DNA of 33,804 nt from Bacteroidota bacterium (lineage in GTDB: Bacteria > Bacteroidota > Rhodothermia > Rhodothermales > UBA10348). The stretch lies in the NCBI GenBank assembly GCA_029262775.1, contig JAJCYR010000004.1, positions 1 to 33,804 on the forward strand, given 5' to 3'. The notes below the pieces were generated by a model, which was not told the DNA's origin, ran no database searches, and was given only the letters and a program-made list of their open reading frames with translations. Each line of letters starts with the position of its first letter. Within the stretch, counting starts at the first letter, position 1. Positions 7,461 to 15,967 of the stretch are shown here, one piece after another. The position numbers were made by a program, and so were the translations under genes.

Positions 7461-8081
7461 ATGTCGAGCCATACGTCCAACATTGTCGTTTTCGCGTCCG
7501 GCGGAGGATCCAACTTCCAGGCCATTCATAACGCCTGCGTCAACGGCGTCATTCCGGGCCGCGTCGTGTTGGTCGTGGCATCGAGTCCACGGGCAGGAAT
7601 TATTGAGCGGGCTCAGCGTGCAGATATTCCGTCGGTCGTATGTGGCAGGTCGGATGACCCGCTGCAGCTGCTCGATGGATTGGACGTCGACATCCTGGCC
7701 CTTGCCGGTTACTTGCGACTTGTTCCGGCGCACGTAGTTGAGGCGTTCGCCGATCGCATGCTGAACGTGCACCCGTCCCTGCTGCCGGCTTTCGGCGGAC
7801 AGGGCATGTATGGCATGCGCGTCCACGAAGCCGTCGTGCGCGGCGGTGTCAAGGTCACGGGAGCCACGATCCATCTGGTGGACCGTGCGTATGACAACGG
7901 GCCGATCGTCCTGCAGGAAGCCATTCGGATTGAAGCGCATGAAACACCCGAAGAAGTAGCCGCCCGTGTTCTTGAAGTCGAACATCGCATCTATCCCGAA
8001 GCCGTCAAACTGCTTGCTGAGCGCAGACTGCAACGTGTTGGTCGTCGTGTACATATTCTCCCCAAACCCACCTTTTCATGA
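7461..8081 (+). CDS. purN: Phosphoribosylglycinamide formyltransferase
   Basis: This 206-residue enzyme transfers a formyl group from 10-formyl-tetrahydrofolate to GAR in step 3 of purine synthesis. The GAR-binding loop ASGGGSNFQAI is at 12-22. The active-site residues are N102 and H104 (LNVHPSLLP) and D145 (DNGPIVLQ), matching E. coli N106, H108 and D144. The length is normal. The start directly abuts the LD-carboxypeptidase stop, and the stop overlaps the purH start as ATGA, so purN and purH are translationally coupled. The folate cofactor depends on FolD, encoded at 19335-20201 in this window. Confidence 0.96.
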   Translation: MSSHTSNIVVFASGGGSNFQAIHNACVNGVIPGRVVLVVASSPRAGIIERAQRADIPSVVCGRSDDPLQLLDGLDVDILALAGYLRLVPAHVVEAFADRMLNVHPSLLPAFGGQGMYGMRVHEAVVRGGVKVTGATIHLVDRAYDNGPIVLQEAIRIEAHETPEEVAARVLEVEHRIYPEAVKLLAERRLQRVGRRVHILPKPTFS

Positions 8082-9658
8082 TCAGCGTCAAAGACCTCCC
8101 GCCCCCCAAAAACGTGTATCCCATTCGGCGCGCCCTCCTCTCCGTGTATGACAAGACGGGCATTGTGGCTTTTGCGGAGCGGCTGCACGAGGGTGGGGTT
8201 ACACTGATATCAACGGGCGGAACGGCCAAGGCACTTTCCGGCGCAGGTCTTCCTGTCGTGCGCGTGGAGCAGCTCACGGGTTATCCTGAAATCCTCGGTG
8301 GCCGGGTAAAAACGCTGCATCCTGCCGTTCATGGTGGACTGCTGGCTCGCCGCGCCGATCCGGACGATGCCGACGAACTCCACCGCCACGGACTTCAGGA
8401 GATAGACCTGGTGGTCGTAAACCTGTATCCGTTTGCAAACGCCACAGAGGGTCCCGAAACCAATGATGCGACGGCCATGGAGCACATCGACGTCGGTGGA
8501 CCCACCATGCTGCGGGCGGCAGCCAAGAATTTTTTCTACGTTACAACCCTCTGTCAGCCGGATGAGTATGATCGGGTGTTGGGCCTTCTTGAGACACACA
8601 ATGGCGGCGTCCCCCTCGCCGAGCGGCGTCGCCTGGCCACACAGGTATTCGCACACACCGCAGCATACGACAGCGCTGTCGCTTCATGGATGGAACAGCA
8701 GGAGGAGTCCCGGACGTTTCGTCTCCACGTTCCACTGGCGGACACGCTACGATACGGGGAAAATCCGCACCAATCGGCCACCCTGCATGGTGATCCAGGT
8801 GCCCTGTTTGAGATTCTGCACGGCAAAGCGCTCTCCTTCAACAATCTGCTGGATGTCAGCGCCGCCCTCTTCCTGATCGATGAGTTCGCCGACGCCCCCC
8901 CCACGGTTGCAATACTGAAGCACACCAACCCCTGTGGCGTAGCATCGGCACAGACCCTCGCCGAAGCCTATGATGGTGCCTTTGCAACCGACCGGCAGTC
9001 TCCCTTTGGTGGCATCGTGGTCGTGAACATGGCGCTCGACATGGCGACGGCCGAACGCATTGATTCCGTGTTTACGGAGATCATTATTGCCCCTGACTTT
9101 GAAGAGGGTGTACTGCCGTTCTTGATGCAGAAGAAGAACCGCCGCCTCCTCCGACAGACAGCTGCCGCCCGTACTGATGGGGCTCCGGACATCCGGTCCG
9201 TGGCCGGGGGCCTGCTCGTCCAGGACAGGGATCCCGTTTTGGAGGATGCGGAAACCCTCCGGGGACTGCTCAACGTCGTAACCAAGCGGTTTCCCACAGA
9301 CGCAGAGTGGCGGGATCTGGACTTCGCATGGCGTGTCGCCAAACACGTCAAGAGTAACGCCATCGTCTACGCTGGCAGGGGAAGAACACTCGGTATTGGC
9401 GCAGGCCAAATGAGCCGGGTTGACTCCTCAGAGATTGCCGTCGCCAAAAGTCAGAAATCGGAGCTTGACCTCCGCGGCAGCGTCGTCGCCTCGGATGCCT
9501 TTTTCCCGTTTGCCGATGGTCTGCTGGAAGCAGCCCGTCACGGTGTCACGGCGGCCATTCAGCCCGGGGGATCCATCCGGGACGAAGACGTGATTGCGGC
9601 GGCTGACACGCACGATATGGCCATGGTTTTCACCGGAAAGCGTCATTTCCGCCACTAA
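8078..9658 (+). CDS. purH: Bifunctional AICAR transformylase / IMP cyclohydrolase
   Basis: This 526-residue enzyme carries out the last two steps of de novo IMP synthesis. The IMP cyclohydrolase (MGS-like) domain covers about 14-160, with STGGTAKAL at 45-53, GRVKTLHPAVHGGLL at 75-89 and GGPTMLRAAAKN at 140-151. The AICAR transformylase domain follows, with catalytic Lys-His at K281-H282 in KHTNPCG, then DRQSPFGG and the C-terminal AIQPGGSIRDEDVI and MVFTGKRHFRH segments. Length is standard. The ATG overlaps the purN stop by 4 bases, and no Shine-Dalgarno sequence is seen, consistent with coupling. mreC begins 6 bases after the stop. Confidence 0.98.
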   Translation: MISVKDLPPPKNVYPIRRALLSVYDKTGIVAFAERLHEGGVTLISTGGTAKALSGAGLPVVRVEQLTGYPEILGGRVKTLHPAVHGGLLARRADPDDADELHRHGLQEIDLVVVNLYPFANATEGPETNDATAMEHIDVGGPTMLRAAAKNFFYVTTLCQPDEYDRVLGLLETHNGGVPLAERRRLATQVFAHTAAYDSAVASWMEQQEESRTFRLHVPLADTLRYGENPHQSATLHGDPGALFEILHGKALSFNNLLDVSAALFLIDEFADAPPTVAILKHTNPCGVASAQTLAEAYDGAFATDRQSPFGGIVVVNMALDMATAERIDSVFTEIIIAPDFEEGVLPFLMQKKNRRLLRQTAAARTDGAPDIRSVAGGLLVQDRDPVLEDAETLRGLLNVVTKRFPTDAEWRDLDFAWRVAKHVKSNAIVYAGRGRTLGIGAGQMSRVDSSEIAVAKSQKSELDLRGSVVASDAFFPFADGLLEAARHGVTAAIQPGGSIRDEDVIAAADTHDMAMVFTGKRHFRH

Positions 9659-9664
9659 GATATC

Positions 9665-10483
9665 ATGCCACGACTCTGGGAACGGATTCGGGACTGGATA
9701 CTGCTTGCGGTGTTGCTTTCCCTTTCATTGACGACCATGCTGTCTGTCAATGAGCCCATGCTACGTGGTCTCCGGGCCCGGGCCCTCGAATTCACGGCAC
9801 GCGTCGAATCATCGCTCGGCGGAATTGCTGAGTACACGCAGGCCCTCGACGAAAACCGGCGCCTGCGTGAGCAGAATGTTCGTCTCAACAATAGTGTGGC
9901 CCGTATGCGGGCGGCGCTGGCCGACAATGTCCAGTTGCGCGAACTGCTCGGCGTGTCCGATTCAACGCGTTCTGACCTGGTGCCAGCTACCGTCGTATCG
10001 AGGGACATTACCAGGGAACGAAACTCACTGGTCCTGGACGTTGGCTACCGTGACGGCATAGACATTGACATGGCCGTGATCGACGATCGGGGTATTGTAG
10101 GCAAAACCGTGCTCGTGACCGAGAACCACTCCAGTGTCATGACCATTCAGAACACCGATTTTTTCGTTGCCGCGCGTATTCTTCCTTCCGGCTCCGATGG
10201 CATAGTGCGCTGGGACGGGGAAATGCAGGGGATGCTCCTCATGGAGCTCGTGGAGCGAACGGCGCTCGTGGAAGCGGGAGATCTTGTCGTCACCGGCTCC
10301 GGCAATGTTTTTTCCCGCGACGTCCCCATCGGCGTTGTCACCAATATTTCCATTCCCTCCGGGTCACCTACCATGAACATCCTGGTCAAACCGTTCACCC
10401 GGATTGACGACCTTTCATTCGTCTTCGTCGAACGCAGCCGCCCCCCCGTCGTCCCGGAACTCCGACCTTCTTCCAACCCGTAG
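9665..10483 (+). CDS. mreC: Rod shape-determining protein MreC
   Basis: This 272-residue periplasmic scaffold protein of the elongasome is anchored by one N-terminal helix (about 10-28). A coiled coil with heptad-like ENRRLREQNVRLNN lies near 60-95. The beta-rich MreC domain follows, with family signatures RERNSLVLDVGYRDGID near 118-134, DRGIVGKTV, SVMTIQNTDFFVAARI and GDLVVTGSGNVFSRDVPIGVV. In many Bacteroidota purH is followed by mreB-mreC-mreD; here mreC directly follows purH (6-base gap) and dacB follows it (6-base gap), with neither mreB nor mreD present. The C-terminus ends in a short proline-rich tail. The family call is firm. Confidence 0.95.
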   Translation: MPRLWERIRDWILLAVLLSLSLTTMLSVNEPMLRGLRARALEFTARVESSLGGIAEYTQALDENRRLREQNVRLNNSVARMRAALADNVQLRELLGVSDSTRSDLVPATVVSRDITRERNSLVLDVGYRDGIDIDMAVIDDRGIVGKTVLVTENHSSVMTIQNTDFFVAARILPSGSDGIVRWDGEMQGMLLMELVERTALVEAGDLVVTGSGNVFSRDVPIGVVTNISIPSGSPTMNILVKPFTRIDDLSFVFVERSRPPVVPELRPSSNP

Positions 10484-10489
10484 TACAAC

Positions 10490-12010
10490 ATGGTCAACAC
10501 CACATGGTCGATAAACGTCCCCCCCCTGACGCAACCGCGAGCCTGCTCTGTGTTGCTCCTGCTGGCGCTCTGCCTTCCCCTCGAATCGTCGGCACAGACC
10601 GACACGGCCATGCGCGATTCCATCAATCAGATCCTGACAGGTGCCGGAACGCCCAATGCCATCTGGGCTGTGCGTGTTGTGCAGACGAACGATGGCACGC
10701 CGGTGTATGACCGCAACGGGTACACCAGTCTCCTGCCCGCCTCCAATACCAAGCTGTATACGACGGCGGCGGCGCTCCACGAACTGGGCCCGGACTTTCG
10801 TTACCTGACCAGCCTGTTCGCTTATGGACCTGTCGTCGAGGGTGTATTGCATGGCCCGCTGGTCGTACGCGGCTCGGGAGACCCGGTTATCGGTGGGCGT
10901 TTTACGGATGGGGACATCACCCACACTTTTCGCGCATGGGCAGATTCCCTGAAGAAACAGGGTATTACCCGTATTGACGGCGATATCGTGGGCGATGACA
11001 ACGTGTTTGATGACCTTCCCCTTGGGAATTCCTGGAGTTGGGACGATGAGCCGTTCTGGTACGCCGCCGAAATCAGCGGCCTGTCGCTCAACGACAACAA
11101 TGTGGATTTTTCAATTGTCTCGCGTGGCACGTCAGAGCCTGGAATTATTTCCTGGGAGCCACTCCATACGGATTATATCCGGGTGCAAAACGCAACCATC
11201 ACCGTTCATCCAGACTCGCAGCTCGTAGAAGGATATCACCGGGAACGCGGCACGAACCACTTCAGGCTCTATAGCCAGGTGCCGGAGGGACGCAATGACA
11301 CGGAGTCTCTGACGGTCACGAATCCGACGCTCTTTTTTGTTCACGTGCTTCGGGACGTGTTGGTAAGGGAGGGCATTTCTGTAACTGGCACAGCGCGCGA
11401 CATTGACGACATGGCCATCATGCCCGACTACGAAGGCGTGCAGCGGGTGGCCGTACACGAGTCCGCTCTGCTGTCCGACATTGTCCACGTCATCAACAAA
11501 CGCAGCCAGAACCTGTACGCCGAACAGGTCCTCAAAACACTGGGCACACGGTGGCGGCCGCAAGGCGCCTCGGCCCGGGACGGAATCCGTCAGGCTCAGC
11601 ACCTTTTTGCTGAAGCACGGGTCGATACATCGCTCCTGCATCTGGTAGACGGGTCGGGCCTGTCACGACGCAATCTGGTCACAGCCGACATGACGGCCGA
11701 CCTGCTCCACTACATGGCGCACCATCCGGATACCACCATACGACGGGTGTTCCATGACTCCCTGCCGATCGCCGGCGTCGACGGCACGCTTTCTTCCCGG
11801 ATGCAGAACACGGCCGCCGAGGGCAACCTGCGTGCAAAAACGGGAACCCTCGGCGGCGCAAGCGCCCTCTCAGGGTACGTCACCTCGGCCAGCGGAGTGC
11901 CCTATACGTTCGTCATCATGGCGAACAACTATACGGGGAGCGCAGCCGATGTGCGCCGCGTCCAGGACCAGATAGGAGCGTTTCTGGCGCGGCACGTGAC
12001 GAGACCTTGA
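10490..12010 (+). CDS. dacB: D-alanyl-D-alanine carboxypeptidase/endopeptidase (PBP4, S13)
   Basis: This 506-residue secreted protein cleaves terminal D-Ala from peptidoglycan peptides and can hydrolyse 4-3 cross-links. A signal peptide covers about 1-35 (hydrophobic VLLLLALCLP, then SSAQ). The three penicillin-binding motifs are present: S85-N-T-K88 (SxxK), S339-Q-N341 (SxN) and K450-T-G452 (KTG). The GSGDPVIGG segment near 128 and the large insert between SxxK and SxN are typical of class C PBPs. The start lies 6 bases after the mreC stop, giving an mreC-dacB wall-synthesis pair; LdcA-like and DacB both act on peptidoglycan peptides in this transcript. There is no clear terminator in the 108 bases that separate it from hslV. 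Confidence 0.95.
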   Translation: MVNTTWSINVPPLTQPRACSVLLLLALCLPLESSAQTDTAMRDSINQILTGAGTPNAIWAVRVVQTNDGTPVYDRNGYTSLLPASNTKLYTTAAALHELGPDFRYLTSLFAYGPVVEGVLHGPLVVRGSGDPVIGGRFTDGDITHTFRAWADSLKKQGITRIDGDIVGDDNVFDDLPLGNSWSWDDEPFWYAAEISGLSLNDNNVDFSIVSRGTSEPGIISWEPLHTDYIRVQNATITVHPDSQLVEGYHRERGTNHFRLYSQVPEGRNDTESLTVTNPTLFFVHVLRDVLVREGISVTGTARDIDDMAIMPDYEGVQRVAVHESALLSDIVHVINKRSQNLYAEQVLKTLGTRWRPQGASARDGIRQAQHLFAEARVDTSLLHLVDGSGLSRRNLVTADMTADLLHYMAHHPDTTIRRVFHDSLPIAGVDGTLSSRMQNTAAEGNLRAKTGTLGGASALSGYVTSASGVPYTFVIMANNYTGSAADVRRVQDQIGAFLARHVTRP

Positions 12011-12118
12011 CCCGGGCCGAACCCCTGAGCCTGATTTGTTCGACGCGCCACGAACCTATGCGCATGGGATCGCGTAGCAGGAAGCACTATTCCACTGTTA
12101 CGTATTATCCCCAGTCCT

Positions 12119-12673
12119 TTGAAACTACGCAGCACGACAGTCCTTGGCGTCTTACACAACGGAAGCGTCGTTCTTGGATCTGACGGTCAGGCCACTCTTG
12201 GCAATACGGTTGTCAAACACAAAGCCCAGAAAGTCAGACGGCTTTACAACGATTCCATCCTGGCCGGATTCGCTGGTTCAACCGCCGACGCATTCACCCT
12301 GTTCGAGCGGTTTGAAGAAAAACTGCAGCAGTACGGTGGTCACATAACCCGGGCCTCCGTGGAACTGGCCAAAGACTGGCGCACAGATCGCTACCTCCGA
12401 AAACTGGAGGCACTGCTGGCCGTAGCCGCTTCGGACCAGCTGTTGCTGATTTCCGGAACCGGAGACGTCATTGAGCCTGATGACAACATCGTTGCTATCG
12501 GATCTGGGGGGCCGTATGCCCAGGCTGCCGCCCGCGCCCTCACCCGCCACGCCCCGGAGTTGTCCGCTCTCGACATTGTCGAAAAATCCCTTCTCATTGC
12601 CTCAGAGATCTGCATCTATTCGAATGCAGAACTGACCATTCTTGAATTGCCCAACGCAACCTCGAAGCAATAA
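12119..12673 (+). CDS. hslV: HslV (ClpQ) peptidase subunit of the HslVU protease
   Basis: This 184-residue threonine peptidase forms the proteolytic core of HslVU (ClpYQ). The start is TTG at 12119, giving MKLRS before TTVLGV. This matches homologues that carry a short propeptide, removed to expose the catalytic N-terminal threonine (T6 here). GSDGQATLG at 20-28, the KVRRL lysine region near 38 and the [16 protein letters not shown] segment near 126-141 are typical. There is no other suitable start near the conserved threonine. The 108-base gap upstream holds only the separation from dacB; I found no convincing promoter in it, though one is expected. The NYN-protein gene begins 6 bases after the stop, and hslU comes after that. 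Confidence 0.96.
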   Translation: MKLRSTTVLGVLHNGSVVLGSDGQATLGNTVVKHKAQKVRRLYNDSILAGFAGSTADAFTLFERFEEKLQQYGGHITRASVELAKDWRTDRYLRKLEALLAVAASDQLLLISGTGDVIEPDDNIVAIGSGGPYAQAAARALTRHAPELSALDIVEKSLLIASEICIYSNAELTILELPNATSKQ

Positions 12674-12679
12674 CGAAGC

Positions 12680-13660
12680 ATGCCCGGAAAACGCCACAGC
12701 AGACATCACGGTGAGCAGCTGCACGCCACCGTTCTCGTAGACTACTCGAACCTGTTCGGATGCATTGCCGAAACGAGCCTTTCGGATGCCGACCCAGACC
12801 ACATCGCACTGGAAGTCGTGAAGGAACTGCAGCGACACGTCACGGAACACCTCCAACTGCATGCTGTCCGGACCGTTGCCTTTGCCAACGTGTCTCCCGG
12901 TAGTACGAGGGGGCATCGAGTCACCGGAACCTGGTTGGCTGCGGGCATTGAACCCCGGTTTTCGTATGCCAGTATTGCCGATGAATCGTCGGCGGTCGAC
13001 CTGGCCATGGAAGCCGTCGAGGTTGCACTTGGGGCAACTCGGCGACATGCGTTTATCATTCTCTCAGGAAATCACTGGTTCGTGCCGCTGGTACAGCGTT
13101 TGCAGCGCAAAGGTCATTTTGTGTTCCTGGCGGCGCTCGAAGCCCCGTCCCATGCCGATCACCTGCCCGTCGATGTCAGTGACGCTTTCCTGAATGCACG
13201 TTTTCTACTCGACCGGGTGGCTCCTTCCGGTGACCATCATGCCGGAGATGGTCATGATCCAGATCAGGCCGACGCATTGGTGCAGACGGGCGGCCCTGAG
13301 GCCGTCTTGCCCATCGAAGATGACGCCATCCGGCGCGCACTTGAAGTGATCGAACAATATTTCGGTCAGTACGAGGAGATTTACCTCACGCCGCTGCTCA
13401 GGAAATTGTCCGAGGTCCTGTCCGAGGAGGAGGAGCCCAAGGATCTGATCACCGGTCTGGAAGAAACTGGAGTCGTATGGCTCGAGAAACGGCGCGGTTT
13501 CCCACACAACTATACCGTCCTTCTTGTAAACGAAGATCACCCCGACGTCATTGACGTGCGTGAGGAAGCCGCGTCGGATGATGATGCAGACACCTACGAC
13601 GAACTCCTCTTCGATGAGGATGGCGCGGACGAATATTTTGAAGACCCGACCAATGTCTGA
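12680..13660 (+). CDS. NYN (PIN-like) domain protein between hslV and hslU
   Basis: This 326-residue protein has an N-terminal NYN/LabA-like domain of the PIN nuclease superfamily (about 15-160). VLVDYSN carries D21, an [16 protein letters not shown] helix carries D107, and a third motif reads [13 protein letters not shown] at 129-141. In active family members this third motif is normally SGD-x-D-F; here the two acidic residues are N131 and W133, so nuclease activity may be lost. A His/Asp-rich linker (about 175-190) leads to a probable winged-helix domain (about 213-285), and residues 290-326 form a very acidic tail. It starts 6 bases after hslV, and its last 8 bases overlap the hslU start. 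Cotranscription with the HslVU protease is near certain; a role as RNA-binding partner, substrate or adaptor is speculation. Confidence 0.78.
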   Translation: MPGKRHSRHHGEQLHATVLVDYSNLFGCIAETSLSDADPDHIALEVVKELQRHVTEHLQLHAVRTVAFANVSPGSTRGHRVTGTWLAAGIEPRFSYASIADESSAVDLAMEAVEVALGATRRHAFIILSGNHWFVPLVQRLQRKGHFVFLAALEAPSHADHLPVDVSDAFLNARFLLDRVAPSGDHHAGDGHDPDQADALVQTGGPEAVLPIEDDAIRRALEVIEQYFGQYEEIYLTPLLRKLSEVLSEEEEPKDLITGLEETGVVWLEKRRGFPHNYTVLLVNEDHPDVIDVREEAASDDDADTYDELLFDEDGADEYFEDPTNV

Positions 13661-15050
13661 CCTCACGCCTCATCAGATTGTCCAGGCACTGGACAAGTAC
13701 ATCATTGGCCAATCCGACGCTAAAAAAAGCGTGGCCATTGCCCTCAGAAATCGATGGCGGCGACTCAACGCCCCCGATGACATGAGGGATGAGATCATGC
13801 CCAACAACATCATCATGATCGGTCCGACCGGTGTTGGAAAAACAGAAATTGCCCGTCGTCTGGCACGCCTCGCCGGAGCTCCGTTCATCAAGGTGGAAGC
13901 GACCAAGTTCACCGAAGTCGGCTACGTGGGGCGTGACGTGGAGTCCATGATCCGCGATCTCTCCGAATTCGCCATCAATATGGTGCGTGAAGAACACACC
14001 GAGGCCGTCCAGGAAAAGGCGCGTCAGCGCGCAGAGGAACGTATTCTCGACATCCTGATTCCCCCTGCTCCCAAATCCCAGGCCTCTCCGGCAACGTCGC
14101 CCGTGGCAATCGCCACGTCGTCCTCATCACCCCATGAGGGGCCATCGGAAACGGAACTCCGCGACCGTACACGCGAAAAATTCCGTGGCAAACTGCGTGA
14201 CGGAGACCTGGATGACCGGGAGATTGAAATTGAAGTTGCCTCCGAAAACAGCAATATGCTCCAGGTATTTGGTCCCATGGGCATGGAGGAAATGGGGATC
14301 AACCTGCAGGACCTGTTTGGCAATATGGGTGGGAAAAAGTCGAAAAAGCGCCGCGCCCCCATCAGTGAAGCCCGGGACCTCCTGACCAAGGAGGAAGCGG
14401 ACAAGTTGATTGACATGGACAGGGTCACGCGCGATGCTCTGGAACGCGTCCAACAGACGGGAATTGTGTTCATTGACGAAATCGACAAGGTCTGCGCAAG
14501 GTCCGGAGCGGGAAAATCCGGCCCTGATGTGTCGCGAGAAGGGGTACAGCGAGACCTGCTACCCATCGTCGAGGGCTCCGGGGTCATGACAAAGTATGGC
14601 CTCGTCAAGACCGATCATATCCTTTTTATTGCCAGCGGTGCGTTCCACGTATCCAAACCCAGCGATCTGATTCCGGAGCTTCAGGGGCGATTTCCCATCC
14701 GCGTGGAACTCGATTCCCTGACGGAGCATGATTTCGTCGAGATCCTGACCAAACCCCAGAACGCGCTCCTCAAACAATACCAGGCGCTCCTGCGTTCGGA
14801 AGGAGTCGAAGTGGAATTCGAAGATGATGCCGTCCGGGAAATTGCCCGCATGGCCGCCCACGTCAATCAGGACGTGGAAAATATCGGAGCACGCCGCCTG
14901 CATACCATTCTGACGACACTCCTCGAGGACCTGTTGTTCGACATTCCGGACGTCGTTGCGGAGAAACATGTCACGATCACGAAGGAGCGCGTGGAAAACG
15001 TGCTCAGCAGCGTGGTTGAAAACAGGGACCTGAGCCGATTCATTCTGTAG
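13653..15050 (+). CDS. hslU: HslU (ClpY) AAA+ unfoldase subunit
   Basis: This 465-residue ATPase unfolds substrates and feeds them to HslV. The Walker A GPTGVGKT is at 57-64, the pore-loop motif GYVG at 90-93, Walker B with FIDEID at 273-278, and GRFPIRVEL carries the sensor region near 348. The C-terminus ends LSRFIL, the tail that docks into HslV, so the pair should be functional. The intermediate (I) domain lies about 110-245 and contains a low-complexity Ser/Pro/Ala stretch at about 141-163, which explains the length above the usual 443-450. The ATG at 13653 starts [10 protein letters not shown] as in the family and overlaps the NYN gene end by 8 bases; a longer frame back to 13551 would be non-family sequence. 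Confidence 0.97.
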   Translation: MSDLTPHQIVQALDKYIIGQSDAKKSVAIALRNRWRRLNAPDDMRDEIMPNNIIMIGPTGVGKTEIARRLARLAGAPFIKVEATKFTEVGYVGRDVESMIRDLSEFAINMVREEHTEAVQEKARQRAEERILDILIPPAPKSQASPATSPVAIATSSSSPHEGPSETELRDRTREKFRGKLRDGDLDDREIEIEVASENSNMLQVFGPMGMEEMGINLQDLFGNMGGKKSKKRRAPISEARDLLTKEEADKLIDMDRVTRDALERVQQTGIVFIDEIDKVCARSGAGKSGPDVSREGVQRDLLPIVEGSGVMTKYGLVKTDHILFIASGAFHVSKPSDLIPELQGRFPIRVELDSLTEHDFVEILTKPQNALLKQYQALLRSEGVEVEFEDDAVREIARMAAHVNQDVENIGARRLHTILTTLLEDLLFDIPDVVAEKHVTITKERVENVLSSVVENRDLSRFIL

Positions 15051-15058
15051 GCATCGGC

Positions 15059-15967
15059 ATGTCCACTGATTGTGCCACCCCATTTTCCGACAAGGTCTTT
15101 ACCGAAGAACTCGCGCAGCTCTTCGGGTGGCAGACACGGGAGCTGTCCACAGCTGTCGGAATGAAGGCCACCCTCATTCTGAGAGGTCCCGCTTGGGCGA
15201 GCCACGTGGTGGTTCCCCCTCTGACACCTTACTCGGCCCTTCGTGGTCCATTGCAACTGGCCGAACCAGGACTCATGGAACTCTGCTCGCGCTTGACGGC
15301 GGAAGGAAGGCCTGCTACCTTGTCCCTCACTCCGGAATTGTCCCGACGCATTGAATACATGCCCGGCTGGACACGTCACTCCCGGCACACGTACCAGCTT
15401 CGAACGGGCACATTCGATGCTGTCGTGGCTGCCTGCTCCGCATCGACCCGAAGAAATATTCGCCGGGGAACGGACGCCTACGTTGAATCACGGGACCCGT
15501 CTCTCATTCCCCAGGTCGTCTCTCTCGCGGCCGATGCCTACCGCCGTAGCGGCAAGCGCTTTCCTGCTCCCCTAAAAGAGCTTTCCGGTCTGGCCACGCG
15601 ATGTGTAGAGCGCGGCGGCGCCCATTTCATGGCGCTTGAAGCACGCCATGGTGGACGCATCGAGGCTGGAATCGTGGCGCTTCATGGTGGAGACAACGCG
15701 GCATGGTACTGGCTGGCCGGTAGCGTACCAGGCCCGGCAATGTCCGTACTGGTGGCCCGCATGACCACCTTCCTGCATGAACAACATATTGGAATTTTCG
15801 ACCTGATGGGCGCCAATACGCCCCCGATTGCAGAGTTTAAACGGCGATTCGGAGGCGAGTTGGTCCCATACCATCACCTGTCGGCGCCAGGTCGCGGCCC
15901 GGCCATGCTCCTGGCATGGGTACGCCCCGTACTCGGGCGCCTGCGCGCCCGGACCCGACCGCGGTGA
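15059..15967 (+). CDS. FemAB-like GNAT acyltransferase
   Basis: This 302-residue protein resembles the GNAT/FemAB-like (Acetyltransf_6) group, which transfer aminoacyl or acyl groups and often occur with polysaccharide or exosortase genes. Recognisable parts are RNIRRG near 136-141 (the tRNA- or CoA-contact region in such proteins), the central segment HGGDNAAWYWLAGS near 213-226 and the family-like IFDLMGANTPPIAEFKRRFG near 247-266. It begins 8 bases after the hslU stop, and its TGA overlaps the next gene's GTG by 4 bases. With the membrane protein and flippase that follow, it probably modifies a cell-surface glycan or lipid-linked intermediate. The acceptor cannot be told from sequence. Confidence 0.72.
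   Translation: MSTDCATPFSDKVFTEELAQLFGWQTRELSTAVGMKATLILRGPAWASHVVVPPLTPYSALRGPLQLAEPGLMELCSRLTAEGRPATLSLTPELSRRIEYMPGWTRHSRHTYQLRTGTFDAVVAACSASTRRNIRRGTDAYVESRDPSLIPQVVSLAADAYRRSGKRFPAPLKELSGLATRCVERGGAHFMALEARHGGRIEAGIVALHGGDNAAWYWLAGSVPGPAMSVLVARMTTFLHEQHIGIFDLMGANTPPIAEFKRRFGGELVPYHHLSAPGRGPAMLLAWVRPVLGRLRARTRPR

Noticed and set aside
6993..8054. A minus-strand frame of 353 codons across the LD-carboxypeptidase and purN genes
   Set aside because: It crosses two well-identified genes and encodes no recognisable protein.
12011..12118. A promoter for hslV
   Set aside because: TATTAT at 12103-12108 has no -35 at a suitable distance and no TAnnTTTG element was found, so it was not listed.
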